A DNA stretch of 64,000 nucleotides, from assembly GCF_900110455.1 (NCBI RefSeq), contig NZ_FOIS01000001.1, forward strand, positions 620,001-684,000, given 5' to 3'. Both the position numbers and the translations under genes were made by a program. Origin of the DNA: Natrinema salifodinae (GTDB lineage Archaea > Halobacteriota > Halobacteria > Halobacteriales > Natrialbaceae). The stretch's first letter is position 1. Each line of letters opens with the position of its first letter. Below are positions 52,385-60,230 of the stretch, one piece after another. The notes beneath the pieces are model-generated. The model was not told the DNA's origin, did not search any database, and worked only from the letters and a program-made list of their open reading frames with translations.

Positions 52385-53068
52385 ATGGCTAACCGCAACG
52401 AAACCCCGATCGGCGTTGACATCGGCGAGTACAACCTCTATACGGCCTGCCCGACCGCCCTCCCAGACTGGCGGGGCGCGTTCGCGATCCCCGGCGACGA
52501 CCTCTGCCGGCGCCTCGACGTCCTCCGGCGCCAGGCCGCCGCCTTGCTCGCCAGCGGTTTCGATCGGGACCCGATCGCCGCCCACGTCCGGCAGCGCCGC
52601 GACGCCCTCGTCGCGGACCTCGACGCCGCGGCCCGCGAAATCTGCGAGTACGCGTCCGCCTACGACGATCCGGTGCTGGTCACCGAAGACAGCCACTACC
52701 GGCCGGACCTGTGGGCGTGGCTGATCGACCCCGACGCCCACCGCGGCTCGTCGTGGCTGCTCCCCGCGGCGCACCTGCGGCTGCGAGCCGTCGCCGCCGA
52801 GTACGAAATTCCGGCGGCGACGGTGCCCGAAGCGTACTCCACGCAGGAGTGTCACGCCTGCGGCGTGCTCGGCGACCGGGAGCAGAATACGCTCCTCCGA
52901 TGCGACAATCCGGCCTGTCGCGTCGACGCCGTCGGCGCCGATTTCAACGCCGCGACGGTCCTCGCCAGGCGCTACTTCCCCGGCCGGTGCTGTGACTACC
53001 GGCCACGCGATCCGTCCGGGACCGACGATCGACCGGTGCTCGCCGCCAACGGCGCCCCTTCGGACTGA
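52385..53068 (+). CDS. RuvC/zinc-ribbon protein resembling the C-terminal half of TnpB
   Basis: This 227-residue protein has the three RuvC motifs of TnpB/Cas12-type nucleases in order. They are IGVDIGEYNLY (D12), PVLVTEDSHY (E101) and DAVGADFNAATVLARR (D186, the D-x-N-A-A form). A zinc ribbon lies between the last two (C156, C159, C173, C178; AYSTQECHACG, RCDNPACRV). The ~170-residue wedge/REC part at the N-terminus of full TnpB is missing, yet all catalytic residues remain. No TnpA gene and no transposon ends were recognised. It may be a domesticated or degenerate IS605-type protein; a nuclease guided or regulated by the adjacent structured RNA is speculation. Confidence 0.72.
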   Translation: MANRNETPIGVDIGEYNLYTACPTALPDWRGAFAIPGDDLCRRLDVLRRQAAALLASGFDRDPIAAHVRQRRDALVADLDAAAREICEYASAYDDPVLVTEDSHYRPDLWAWLIDPDAHRGSSWLLPAAHLRLRAVAAEYEIPAATVPEAYSTQECHACGVLGDREQNTLLRCDNPACRVDAVGADFNAATVLARRYFPGRCCDYRPRDPSGTDDRPVLAANGAPSD

Positions 53069-53381
53069 GTGACCGGCCTCGTCGTATCGAATCCGATCTC
53101 GCCAGGCGAACCGAACCGCGACGTCGTCGCGGTCCGTGCGATAGCGGACGGATTCGGTCTCCGGACCGGTGCCTCAAACTGGTTGCGGGCGCGGGGTTCG
53201 AATCGGTTCGACGGAATCAGGACTCTTCGGTGGTTCGGACGGCGTTCCGGGTCGGAATCGGGTATGAAAAATGAACTGACGGCGGCAGTGAGCGACGAAC
53301 GGAGTGAGGTGGGCGCTGCCGACAGTCGCCACTCGCGTCCCCGAACGGGGCTGCGGGGCGAGCGCAGTCGACTCGCGGCCG
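53069..53381. other. Intergenic region between TnpB-like gene and gvpO
   Basis: No gene is supported. It contains a perfect CCCCG-AA-CGGGG hairpin at 53339-53350, which on the minus strand lies about 30 nt after the gvpO stop and may help end the gvpANO transcript. There are also GAGCGACGAACGGAGTGAG-like repeats typical of haloarchaeal spacers. Confidence 0.45.
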
Positions 53382-53945
53382 CTACTCGAACTCGGCGGTG
53401 TCGCCGCGTCGGTAGCGGTCGACCCGGCGGTAGCCGTGGACGACGGCGTCGGGATCGAGTTCGATCTCGTACCGGCCGATGATGTCCTGCGTGTCCGGCA
53501 CGGCCCGGCGCTCGACGACCTCGACGATCGCGCGCCAGCCGTCGTCGGTCGGCGAAATCTCGCTGACGCCGTCGAACTCGTGGCCGATGAGTTCGCCGGC
53601 GGTCGACTTGACGGTTTTCCGGACCGTGAGGATGCCCGCGATTTCGTCCTGGTCGGTGTCGACGTCCGCGTCGACCGCCTCGGGATCGGTCCGCTCGTCG
53701 GCGGTCATGTCGACCGATCCGCTCGACGCCGATGCGTCGGCACCCTCGGCCTGGTCGTCCGGCTGCTCCTGCTCGGCCTGTTCCTCCTGTTTCTCCTGTT
53801 CGGTTGCTTGACTGTCGCTCACTGTCGGATCACTCTCGTCGTGTTGGTAGCAGAAGCCGTCGTCTCGGGCCGGCCGCGAGCAGCGCTCTCCGTCCGCGGT
53901 GAGGGCTTTGCACTGCTCTCGTGACTGGCTGTCGGCTTCGGCCAT
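53382..53945 (-). CDS. gvpO: Gas vesicle protein GvpO
   Basis: GvpO is one of the proteins required for gas vesicle formation in haloarchaea. The 187-residue protein has a small Cys/His motif at the N-terminus (CKALTADGERCSRPARDDGFCYQH) that looks like a zinc knuckle. An acidic Gln/Glu-rich linker (about 40-95) follows, then the conserved GvpO domain (about 100-180; ILTVRKTVKSTAGELIGHEFDGVSEI, GWRAIVEVVERRAVPDTQDIIGRYEIELD). It ends the leftward gvpA-N-O operon, 52 bp after gvpN. Confidence 0.93.
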   Translation of the reverse strand: MAEADSQSREQCKALTADGERCSRPARDDGFCYQHDESDPTVSDSQATEQEKQEEQAEQEQPDDQAEGADASASSGSVDMTADERTDPEAVDADVDTDQDEIAGILTVRKTVKSTAGELIGHEFDGVSEISPTDDGWRAIVEVVERRAVPDTQDIIGRYEIELDPDAVVHGYRRVDRYRRGDTAEFE

Positions 53946-53997
53946 TGGTTTGGACTCAGTTCGTTACGCGTGTCGGTTCGGAGCCCTCCGTTTCGGG

Positions 53998-55023
53998 TCA
54001 GACCGTTTCGGCGATCTGCGACCGCAGGTGGTCGACGTCCTCGCCGTTGTTGCCGACGACCTTCGGCGCGAGCACGTCCGTGAAAACGGTCGTCAGCGTC
54101 TCGTCGTCGAACTCGCCGGTCTCGTCGTGGCCGTCGAAGATCGTCAGTCCCTTCGCGGCCGTAATCGCCGCGCGCGTGCCGACGACGACGTCGAGTTCGT
54201 CGCGCAGCGCTCGCGTCGTCTCGACGATCGTCGCGATGTCCTCTTCGGCGAGATCGACGTGTGCGTCGACGATCGCGCGTTCCGTCTCGTCGTCGTAGTA
54301 GTCGACGTGAACGCCGATGAACCGGTCGAGCAGCGCGTCCTGCTGTTTGTGGACCCCGGCGTACTCCACGTCGTTGGACGTGAGGATCGCCCGGAAATCG
54401 GGGTGGACGTCGATCGTCCGATCGTCGCCGCGCTTGCCTGGTCGTTCCAGAACGCCCTCCTCGAAGACCGAGAGGAGGACGTTGTGGGCGGCGGGATCGC
54501 TGCGCGAGAACTCGTTGTAGACGAGCGTCGCACCTTCGCGGACGGCAACCGACAACGGGTTGTCGACCCACCGCTCGCGGACGATCTCCGTCTGTTTGCT
54601 GACGCCGCCGACGAACTGGTCGTCCTCCTTGTAGCGTTCGCCGCCGGCGTGGTCGCCGACGAGCGCGGCGGTGTCGACCGCTTCGTCGCCGTTGATCCAG
54701 ACGACCGGGCGGCCGCGTTCGGCGGCTGCAGACAGCGCGAGCGCCGTCTTACCACAGCCCGTCGGCCCGATCAGGTGGACCGGCTGATCGGCGTCGAGCC
54801 AGCCGTTGATGCGGCCGCGCAGCGACGCGACGGCGTCGGTCTCGACGAACGGGTCCGGGGCGACTTCCGCGGGATCGGAGAGGGGGGTGTCGCCGCTTCG
54901 TTCGCCAGCGTTTGATGCCTTTCGCGCGAGCTCCTTCTTCGCTCGTCGGCCCTCCTTCTGTTCGCGACTGGCCCGGATCTTCTTGCCGCGGACCTTGCGC
55001 TTGCGCGAGGCGTCGTCGGCCAT
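53998..55023 (-). CDS. gvpN: Gas vesicle ATPase GvpN
   Basis: GvpN is an AAA+ (MoxR-like) ATPase that promotes vesicle enlargement. The 341-residue protein has a basic N-terminal helix (RKRKVRGKKIRASREQKEGRRAKKEL), Walker A GPTGCGKTALAL, and Walker B in GATLVYNEFSRSDP. Sensor motifs are in FRAILTSNDVEYAG, and a helical C-terminal lid completes it. The basic tail at the start contrasts with the otherwise acidic protein. It begins 6 bp after gvpA, so both come from the same mRNA. Confidence 0.94.
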   Translation of the reverse strand: MADDASRKRKVRGKKIRASREQKEGRRAKKELARKASNAGERSGDTPLSDPAEVAPDPFVETDAVASLRGRINGWLDADQPVHLIGPTGCGKTALALSAAAERGRPVVWINGDEAVDTAALVGDHAGGERYKEDDQFVGGVSKQTEIVRERWVDNPLSVAVREGATLVYNEFSRSDPAAHNVLLSVFEEGVLERPGKRGDDRTIDVHPDFRAILTSNDVEYAGVHKQQDALLDRFIGVHVDYYDDETERAIVDAHVDLAEEDIATIVETTRALRDELDVVVGTRAAITAAKGLTIFDGHDETGEFDDETLTTVFTDVLAPKVVGNNGEDVDHLRSQIAETV

Positions 55024-55029
55024 GGACGC

Positions 55030-55317
55030 TTACTCTGATGCCGACTGCGGTGACGATTCGGGGCGGGGCTCGACCTCGAGCTCTTCGAGTTCGTCGAGAT
55101 CGCCTTCCGCGGTGGCTTGCTCAATTTTGGCGATCTCCTCCGCGTAGTGCAGGAAGGTGTCGACCGAGGCGACCACGACGCGGGCCTCAATCGTCAGCAG
55201 CTCGATCCCGACGACCGAGATCCGTGCCCAAACGTCGATGACGACGCCCTTGTCGAGGACGCGGTCCAGTACTTCCGCGAGACTCGAGGAGTCAGGTCTT
55301 CGTTGTGGTTGTGCCAT
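55030..55317 (-). CDS. gvpA: Major gas vesicle structural protein GvpA
   Basis: GvpA subunits form the ribbed gas vesicle wall. The 95-residue protein has the conserved core [31 protein letters not shown]...[17 protein letters not shown], nearly identical to known GvpA. It differs by an extra QRRP block near the N-terminus and a longer acidic C-terminal tail (about 75-95). The core predicts the helix-beta-beta-helix rib fold. It is the first gene of the leftward operon; the ATG at 55317 gives [16 protein letters not shown]. Confidence 0.97.
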   Translation of the reverse strand: MAQPQRRPDSSSLAEVLDRVLDKGVVIDVWARISVVGIELLTIEARVVVASVDTFLHYAEEIAKIEQATAEGDLDELEELEVEPRPESSPQSASE

Positions 55318-55706
55318 ACAGCAGATCTTGACCGGCAGTTCGTAACACCCCTTTGACTGCGTCTGCAAGCCGATTGACCAGCCGGCGTCGTCGGTATGCA
55401 TTCTCGCGGAACGCTGATCTCGATCGCGACAGGAAGGCAACCGCACGAGGGAGGCTGCGATTGCAAGCACTACCATAACCCACGCCGACACCGAACGCTT
55501 CACGATGATACTCGAGTGCTCGTCACGGTGTCGTCCACGAGGAGCATCGCTATCGTAGTCATGCTATCGAGACGCCTCCCACACCCCAGTGTACGCACGC
55601 GTTTATCGGTCCGTCAGCACCGGCGACGATCCGGTAACGGCCGTCGACTACTGAGATCGAACCGAATAGGTGACGATTCCATGCACGTCCAGCGAGTGAT
55701 CCGTCG
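55318..55706. other. gvpA/gvpF divergent control region
   Basis: This separates the two gvp operons. In classic haloarchaeal clusters gvpD and gvpE lie between gvpF and gvpA; here neither is present and no ORF is supported. TTTATCGG (about 55601-55608) and GAATAGG (about 55658-55664) are possible rightward promoter elements. No clear TATA box for gvpA was found, though it should lie just left of 55360. Confidence 0.55.
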
Positions 55707-56330
55707 ATGACCAACCGATACGTCTACGGCGTCGTCGAATCGGCCGACGTCGAGTTCGAAACCGACGCCGTCGCCGGCGCCGACCGCGTCTACACGATCT
55801 CCCACCGACGATTCGGGGCCGTCGTTTCCGACATCGACACGACCGACCCCGAAGAGACCGACGAGGACGCCCAACGGCACGACGACGTCCTCCGAGAGAT
55901 CATGGAGTACGACGGCGAGACGACCATCGTCCCGATGCAGTTCGGAATGGCCTTCGAGAGCAACCGGGAGCTGAAAAACGTCCTGCGGGGAGCGCGACCG
56001 GCGTTCCGGCGCGCGATGCGTGACATTGAGGGCAAGATCGAACTCGGCCTCAAACTCGTTAGCGAGGAAGACGCCGACGTCGACCGCGACGCGCTCGAAG
56101 AGGACGTCGCGAACCGGTTCGAGCCCATCGCCGCGCAGTCCGTCGCGAACGACCTGTTCAGCGACCGGCTCGTCCTCAACCGCTCGTATCTCGTCGACCG
56201 CGACAGGCAAGCCGAATTCGACGACGCGGTCGCGCAGTTCGAGGACGAGCGCGACGACCTCGTCGTCCAGTACACGGGTCCGTTCGCACCGTACAGCTTC
56301 GTCGACGTAAAGATCGGAGCCCAACAATAA
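55707..56330 (+). CDS. gvpF: Gas vesicle protein GvpF
   Basis: GvpF is a member of the GvpF/GvpL family and an essential minor component that interacts with GvpA and other Gvp proteins. The 207-residue protein has the family start NRYVYGVVESADVEF, IVPMQFGMAFESNRELKNVLRGA, and a C-terminal LVVQYTGPFAPYSFVDVKIG (the TGPWPPYSF-type motif). It is a single GvpF_L domain without extension. It starts the rightward operon and is followed 2 bp later by gvpG. Confidence 0.95.
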   Translation: MTNRYVYGVVESADVEFETDAVAGADRVYTISHRRFGAVVSDIDTTDPEETDEDAQRHDDVLREIMEYDGETTIVPMQFGMAFESNRELKNVLRGARPAFRRAMRDIEGKIELGLKLVSEEDADVDRDALEEDVANRFEPIAAQSVANDLFSDRLVLNRSYLVDRDRQAEFDDAVAQFEDERDDLVVQYTGPFAPYSFVDVKIGAQQ

Positions 56331-56332
56331 CC

Positions 56333-56587
56333 ATGTTCATCCTCGACGACCTCCTGTTTCGACCGTTCGTCGGCATCGTCGACGCACTGCACTCCATCGC
56401 GCTCGACGAAATGTACGACGTGGAGGCCATCGAGGACGACCTCAAGGAGAACCAGTTGCTGTACGAACTCGGCGAGCGCTCAGAAGAGGAGTATCGGCGC
56501 CGCAAAGACGAACTCGAAGAAGAACTCGAAGTCGCCCGCGACGTCCACGAACGGCTCTCGAGCGGGCGCGTCGAGGTGAAAAAATAA
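56333..56587 (+). CDS. gvpG: Gas vesicle protein GvpG
   Basis: This 84-residue, mostly helical accessory protein is required for vesicle formation. The family pattern is clear: FILDDLLFRPFVGIVDALHSIALDEMYD, then a charged coiled-coil segment ELGERSEEEYRRRKDELEEELEVARDVHERL. The hydrophobic N-terminus and charged C-terminal helix are typical. It is 2 bp after gvpF and 2 bp before gvpH, within the same operon. Confidence 0.95.
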   Translation: MFILDDLLFRPFVGIVDALHSIALDEMYDVEAIEDDLKENQLLYELGERSEEEYRRRKDELEEELEVARDVHERLSSGRVEVKK

Positions 56588-56589
56588 CG

Positions 56590-57270
56590 ATGAGCGACGG
56601 TACCGACATCCCGGACGACGACCGCGACGAATCGCCCGACGACCACCGCGCCGACGACGGCCGACCAGGCGACGGTCGATCCGACGATCATCGTCCCGAC
56701 GACCGCCGATTCGACGGGAGCAAAAGCGAAGACGAGGGGCCCGACCACTGGCTCTCGAGCCTGCTGTCCGCCCTCGAATCGCTCGAGAGCGGCGCGACCT
56801 CGCGGTCCGGTCGGCGGCGGGGCGACCACGCGGTGTTCGATTACGACGTGTCGATCCGGTCGGGCGACGACCTGTGGGACGACAGCCGGTTCGATCGACC
56901 CGCGGACGAGACCGACCGGTTCGGCACCGACGCTCGGGACCGCCCGCGAACCCGTCGCCGCCGCACGTCGCCCTCGAGCGACCACCACCTGACGACGCGG
57001 CGGCACGACGACGAGTTGCTCGTCACCGCGGACGTCGCGGGGAGCGACCGAGAGGAGGTCACGGTCGGGTTCGACGACGACACGCTCGTCGTCGCCGTCG
57101 AAGAGCGCGAGGTCGACCGCATCGACGTCCCCTGGCGCGAGCGGACCGCCGATGCGACCATCAAGAACGGTGTGCTGACCGTTCAGATCCGCCCGAAGAC
57201 GAACTCGAGCGACGATTCGGGATCGACCGACGAAACCGAACCCGGAACAGACGACGGGGGACAGCAATGA
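56590..57270 (+). CDS. gvpH: Gas vesicle protein GvpH (Hsp20-like)
   Basis: This 226-residue protein has a long disordered Asp/Arg-rich N-terminus (about 1-50), a short helical part (LSSLLSALESLESG) and a C-terminal alpha-crystallin/Hsp20-like domain (about 130-210). That domain shows HDDELLVTADVAGSDREEVTVGFDDDTLVVAVEER and [11 protein letters not shown]. GvpH is thought to stabilise other Gvp proteins, especially GvpI, but is not essential. The stop overlaps the next ORF by ATGA. Confidence 0.92.
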   Translation: MSDGTDIPDDDRDESPDDHRADDGRPGDGRSDDHRPDDRRFDGSKSEDEGPDHWLSSLLSALESLESGATSRSGRRRGDHAVFDYDVSIRSGDDLWDDSRFDRPADETDRFGTDARDRPRTRRRRTSPSSDHHLTTRRHDDELLVTADVAGSDREEVTVGFDDDTLVVAVEEREVDRIDVPWRERTADATIKNGVLTVQIRPKTNSSDDSGSTDETEPGTDDGGQQ

Positions 57271-58184
57271 GTGACGCCGACTCCGAGCCGGAGACGGGGG
57301 CGGAGGCGGACGCGTTCGACGAGTTGGTCGCGGACGCGAAAGAGAGCCTCGACCGGCTCGAGGGCCACCTCGGCGATGCCGACGCGCTCGACGACCTCGA
57401 CAACGATACTCTCGAGACGGTCGTCGGCGACGTCAACGCCCTCGTCCGGGTCGCCGAGGAGGTCGAAGACCTGCTCGAGGCGATGGACCTCAGCGAACTG
57501 CCGGACGCGGTCGACGGGGACGAACTCCTCGACGCGATCGAACTCGGTGAGATTCCCGACGCGCTGGCCAACGAGGACGAGGGCGTCGGCGACATCGTCG
57601 ATTTCACGGCGCTGTTCGACGCGATCGACCTGCTGAACGCCTGGAACGCGGCGGACCTGAGCGAGGTCTGGGAGGCGAAACGCGAACTGGATGACGCCGT
57701 CGGCGAACTCGAAGACGGGGACGACGCCGGACTGATCGAGGATGCGGTGTCGGACATCGCGGACGACGATGACGACGATGACGACGACTTGCTCGAGACG
57801 GGAATGGACACCGCGGAGACAGCTAAGCAGGCGCTCGGCGACATCAACGTCGCGGAGGATCCGGAGGCCTACCAGGTCGCTATCCAGCAGCAGGCTATGG
57901 AAGGGATCGACGCCTTCCGGACGGCGCTACTGGAGACGCACGAACAGTTCGAGCGCCTCTACGAGTTCAACCGCGAGAAGATGCGCCGTCAGGATACGAG
58001 CACGAACTCGCGAAACCCGACGGCGGCGTCGACGATTCCGGTCGACAGGCGGGACCTCGGGAGCAACGCGCGGTACGCGACGGTTCCGCAGGACGTCAAG
58101 CTCTCGACGGCACCCAGCCGGAAACGAATCTACGGGCGGCGCTTCGAACTCGAGCGGGAACGACGGAGGAGGAACAATGACTAA
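57267..58184 (+). CDS. Acidic 305-residue protein in the gvpI position
   Basis: This ORF overlaps gvpH (ATGA) and precedes gvpJ, where gvpI normally sits. It is far longer than GvpI (about 140 residues, basic) and different in composition. Residues 1-175 are acidic and helical, with repeating DLSELPDAVDGDELL/ELGEIPDAL units and a run of nine Asp (166-174). A second helical region (about 180-240) is followed by a basic tail (about 260-303; TVPQDVKLSTAPSRKRIYGRRF, then RERRRR). The basic tail could be the GvpI-like part. I do not recognise the family; its place in the operon implies a role in vesicle formation or regulation. Confidence 0.7.
   Translation: MSDADSEPETGAEADAFDELVADAKESLDRLEGHLGDADALDDLDNDTLETVVGDVNALVRVAEEVEDLLEAMDLSELPDAVDGDELLDAIELGEIPDALANEDEGVGDIVDFTALFDAIDLLNAWNAADLSEVWEAKRELDDAVGELEDGDDAGLIEDAVSDIADDDDDDDDDLLETGMDTAETAKQALGDINVAEDPEAYQVAIQQQAMEGIDAFRTALLETHEQFERLYEFNREKMRRQDTSTNSRNPTAASTIPVDRRDLGSNARYATVPQDVKLSTAPSRKRIYGRRFELERERRRRNND
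58165..58172 (+). promoter_or_regulatory. Shine-Dalgarno of the 40-codon gvp ORF
   Basis: GGAGGAGG ends 4 nt before the ATG at 58177. Such strong ribosome-binding sites are rare elsewhere in this window. Confidence 0.65.
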
Positions 58185-58299
58185 CCCATCGATACAACGC
58201 CGACGCGGAGGACCGCCAACGACCGATCAGATTCCGGCGACCGCAACGAGATCAGCGACGGGGTCGACCGACGTCGGAGGTGACGACCGTGCCCGATGA
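58177..58299 (+). CDS. 40-residue basic ORF between the gvpI-position gene and gvpJ
   Basis: The frame starts at an ATG with a strong Shine-Dalgarno (GGAGGAGG) and overlaps the preceding gene by 8 bp. It runs MTNPSIQRRRGGPPTTDQIP to a tail ending DDRAR, and its stop overlaps the start region of gvpJ. It is basic at the front and rich in Thr, Pro and Gly. It could be a remnant or mini version of gvpI, or a leader ORF that couples ribosomes to gvpJ. No family match can be claimed. Confidence 0.5.
   Translation: MTNPSIQRRRGGPPTTDQIPATATRSATGSTDVGGDDRAR
58276..58283 (+). promoter_or_regulatory. Shine-Dalgarno deciding the gvpJ start
   Basis: GGAGGTGA ends 5 nt before the GTG at 58289. This favours that codon over the GTG at 58280, which lies within the ribosome-binding site itself. 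Confidence 0.65.
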
Positions 58300-58909
58300 C
58301 TTCCAACCCAGCCGGCAGAAGGCCGACCTCGCCGAAGTCATCGAGATGCTGCTGGACAAGGGGATCGTCATCAACGCCGACATCGCCGTCTCGATCGGCG
58401 ACACGCAACTGCTCGGCGTTCAGGTCCGGGCCGCGATCGCCTCCTTCGAGACGGCGGCGAAGTACGGTCTCGAGTTCCCCGAAGGGACGGACATGCGCCG
58501 GGTCGCCGAGGCCGTCGGCGACCCCGAGCTCGCGGAGATGGAGCGGCCGAAACCGCCGATCGATCCCACCCGGAGCGTCAACGTCACCGCCGACGAGGAG
58601 GTCGCCGGCGACCGGAACGAAAGCGCCGAGAGCACCGATACCGACGGCGGTGCCGACAGCGACGGCGAGTCGACTGCGAGCAACCTGGCCGTCGACGAGG
58701 GCGACATGGTGAGCGAACGCCTCGGCGCGCGCCCGGAACCGGACCGGCCGACCAGCGGCGGGTTCGACCTGCTCAGCGGCTCCGACGACGACGCAGACGC
58801 CGACGCGAGCGACGACGGCGAGCGCGAGTCGGCATCGGCCGACGAGGAATCCGAGGCGAGCGAGGCCGAAGCCGAAGCGGACGCGAACTCGGAGGGTGAG
58901 GACGCGTGA
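58289..58909 (+). CDS. gvpJ: Gas vesicle protein GvpJ
   Basis: GvpJ is a GvpA-related minor structural protein essential for vesicle formation. The 206-residue protein has a GvpA-like core (about 8-75; [53 protein letters not shown]), then [14 protein letters not shown] long acidic, low-complexity tail (about 95-206) rich in Asp, Glu, Ser and Ala follows and exceeds the length of classic GvpJ. The start is the GTG at 58289. The stop overlaps gvpK (GTGA). Confidence 0.94.
   Translation: MPDDFQPSRQKADLAEVIEMLLDKGIVINADIAVSIGDTQLLGVQVRAAIASFETAAKYGLEFPEGTDMRRVAEAVGDPELAEMERPKPPIDPTRSVNVTADEEVAGDRNESAESTDTDGGADSDGESTASNLAVDEGDMVSERLGARPEPDRPTSGGFDLLSGSDDDADADASDDGERESASADEESEASEAEAEADANSEGEDA
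58891..58899 (+). promoter_or_regulatory. Shine-Dalgarno of gvpK
   Basis: GGAGGGTGA ends 6 nt before the GTG start at 58906, inside the end of gvpJ. Confidence 0.6.
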
Positions 58910-59262
58910 CGACGATCGACGTCGGCGACGGCGAGGACGCGCGACAGGGGCTCGTGACCCTGGTCGTCACCGTCGTCGAGATCCTGATCGACGCCTTGGA
59001 GCGCGAGGCGGTTCGGCGCATGGAATCGGGCAACCTCTCGGACGAGGAAATCGAACGCCTCGGGAGCCAGCTCGCGACCATCGAGGCCGAGATCGAACAG
59101 CTCAAAGCCGACGAGGGGATCGACGACGGCGTCGACGACCTGCGGGGCGACCTGAACGGAATCGTCAACGACGCCATCGAACAGCTCCACGGCGCCCATC
59201 ACGAGGGATCGACCGCACCTCGGACGCCAGGCTACTCCGTCTTCGGAGGTGACGACGAATGA
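58906..59262 (+). CDS. gvpK: Gas vesicle protein GvpK
   Basis: GvpK is a 118-residue helical protein essential for gas vesicle formation. It shows the family blocks [55 protein letters not shown] and [16 protein letters not shown]. The start is a GTG with a good ribosome-binding site and 4-bp overlap with gvpJ. It overlaps gvpL by ATGA. Confidence 0.95.
   Translation: MTTIDVGDGEDARQGLVTLVVTVVEILIDALEREAVRRMESGNLSDEEIERLGSQLATIEAEIEQLKADEGIDDGVDDLRGDLNGIVNDAIEQLHGAHHEGSTAPRTPGYSVFGGDDE
59245..59252 (+). promoter_or_regulatory. Shine-Dalgarno of gvpL
   Basis: GGAGGTGA ends 6 nt before the ATG at 59259. Confidence 0.6.
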
Positions 59263-60230
59263 GTCACGACGGATCGGGCGACGCCGGCGCCAGCCCTGGC
59301 GTCGGCACCGGGACCGACGACCGACTCGAAACGCTCGACGACCAGGCGACCGCCGGCCAGGCCGACGCCGAGGCCCCGGAGATCGACGAGGGCCGGTACC
59401 TCTACTGCATCGTCCGGGCCGACGAAGACGCGGACCTCGACGTGACCGGCGTCGACGGCGAACCGGTCACCGTCGTCGCCGAAGACGGGATCGGCGCCGT
59501 CGTCCACGCCTGCGACGGGATCTACGACTCGGCGGACCTCGCCCAGATCAGGCGCTGGCTCGTCCGCCACCAGACGGTCGTCGACGAGGCGGGTCAGGCG
59601 TTCGGGACGCCGATCCCGTTCCAGTTCGACACGATCCTCCGCGGCGACGACGAGGCCGTCCGCGAGTGGCTCCGCGAGGAGTCTGACACCCTGGAACGGG
59701 CGCTTGCCGGACTCGCCGGGCACTGGGAGTACCGCGTCGACGTCGTCGAGGTCGATCCCATCGGCGACGAGGAACTGATCGAGCGCGACGAGCGACTGCG
59801 CGAACTCGACGAGCGGATCGGCGGCTCCGAGGAAGGCACCGCGTTCCTGCTCGAGAAGAAATTCGACCAGCGGCTGTCGGAGCTCCGGGCGGCCCGCCGG
59901 GAGTCGCTGACCGCCGATCTGCAGGATCGCCTGGCCGACGCGGCCCGCGAGGTCCACGCGCTCGAGCGCTCGCCGAGCGCGAAGCTGTCCGACGACCTGG
60001 CGGATGCAGACGGCGACGACTCCGACGGCGAGACCCTCTGTCGGCTCACGCTGTTAGCCCACGAGGACGACGAGGGGACGATCGGGTCGATCCTCGACGA
60101 CGTGGCCGCGGCCGACGGGCTCGAGGTCAGGTTCACCGGGCCGTGGCCGCCGTACACGTTCGCGCCGGAACTCGGCGGTGACGGCGACGGCACCGGTGCC
60201 GACAGCGACGCGCCGAACCCACAGCCATGA
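59259..60230 (+). CDS. gvpL: Gas vesicle protein GvpL
   Basis: This 323-residue GvpF/GvpL family member acts as a platform contacting several Gvp proteins. An N-terminal disordered stretch (about 1-42) precedes the GvpF_L domain: [36 protein letters not shown], a long charged coiled coil (about 165-235; [17 protein letters not shown]), and the C-terminal motif [16 protein letters not shown]. It is longer than GvpF by the linker and tail. It overlaps gvpK and gvpM by 4 bp each. Confidence 0.95.
   Translation: MSHDGSGDAGASPGVGTGTDDRLETLDDQATAGQADAEAPEIDEGRYLYCIVRADEDADLDVTGVDGEPVTVVAEDGIGAVVHACDGIYDSADLAQIRRWLVRHQTVVDEAGQAFGTPIPFQFDTILRGDDEAVREWLREESDTLERALAGLAGHWEYRVDVVEVDPIGDEELIERDERLRELDERIGGSEEGTAFLLEKKFDQRLSELRAARRESLTADLQDRLADAAREVHALERSPSAKLSDDLADADGDDSDGETLCRLTLLAHEDDEGTIGSILDDVAAADGLEVRFTGPWPPYTFAPELGGDGDGTGADSDAPNPQP

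Noticed and set aside
53190-53210. GGTTCGAATC motif resembling a tRNA T-loop
   Set aside because: The flanks do not pair into a T-stem, and no acceptor, D-arm or anticodon arm could be folded around it.
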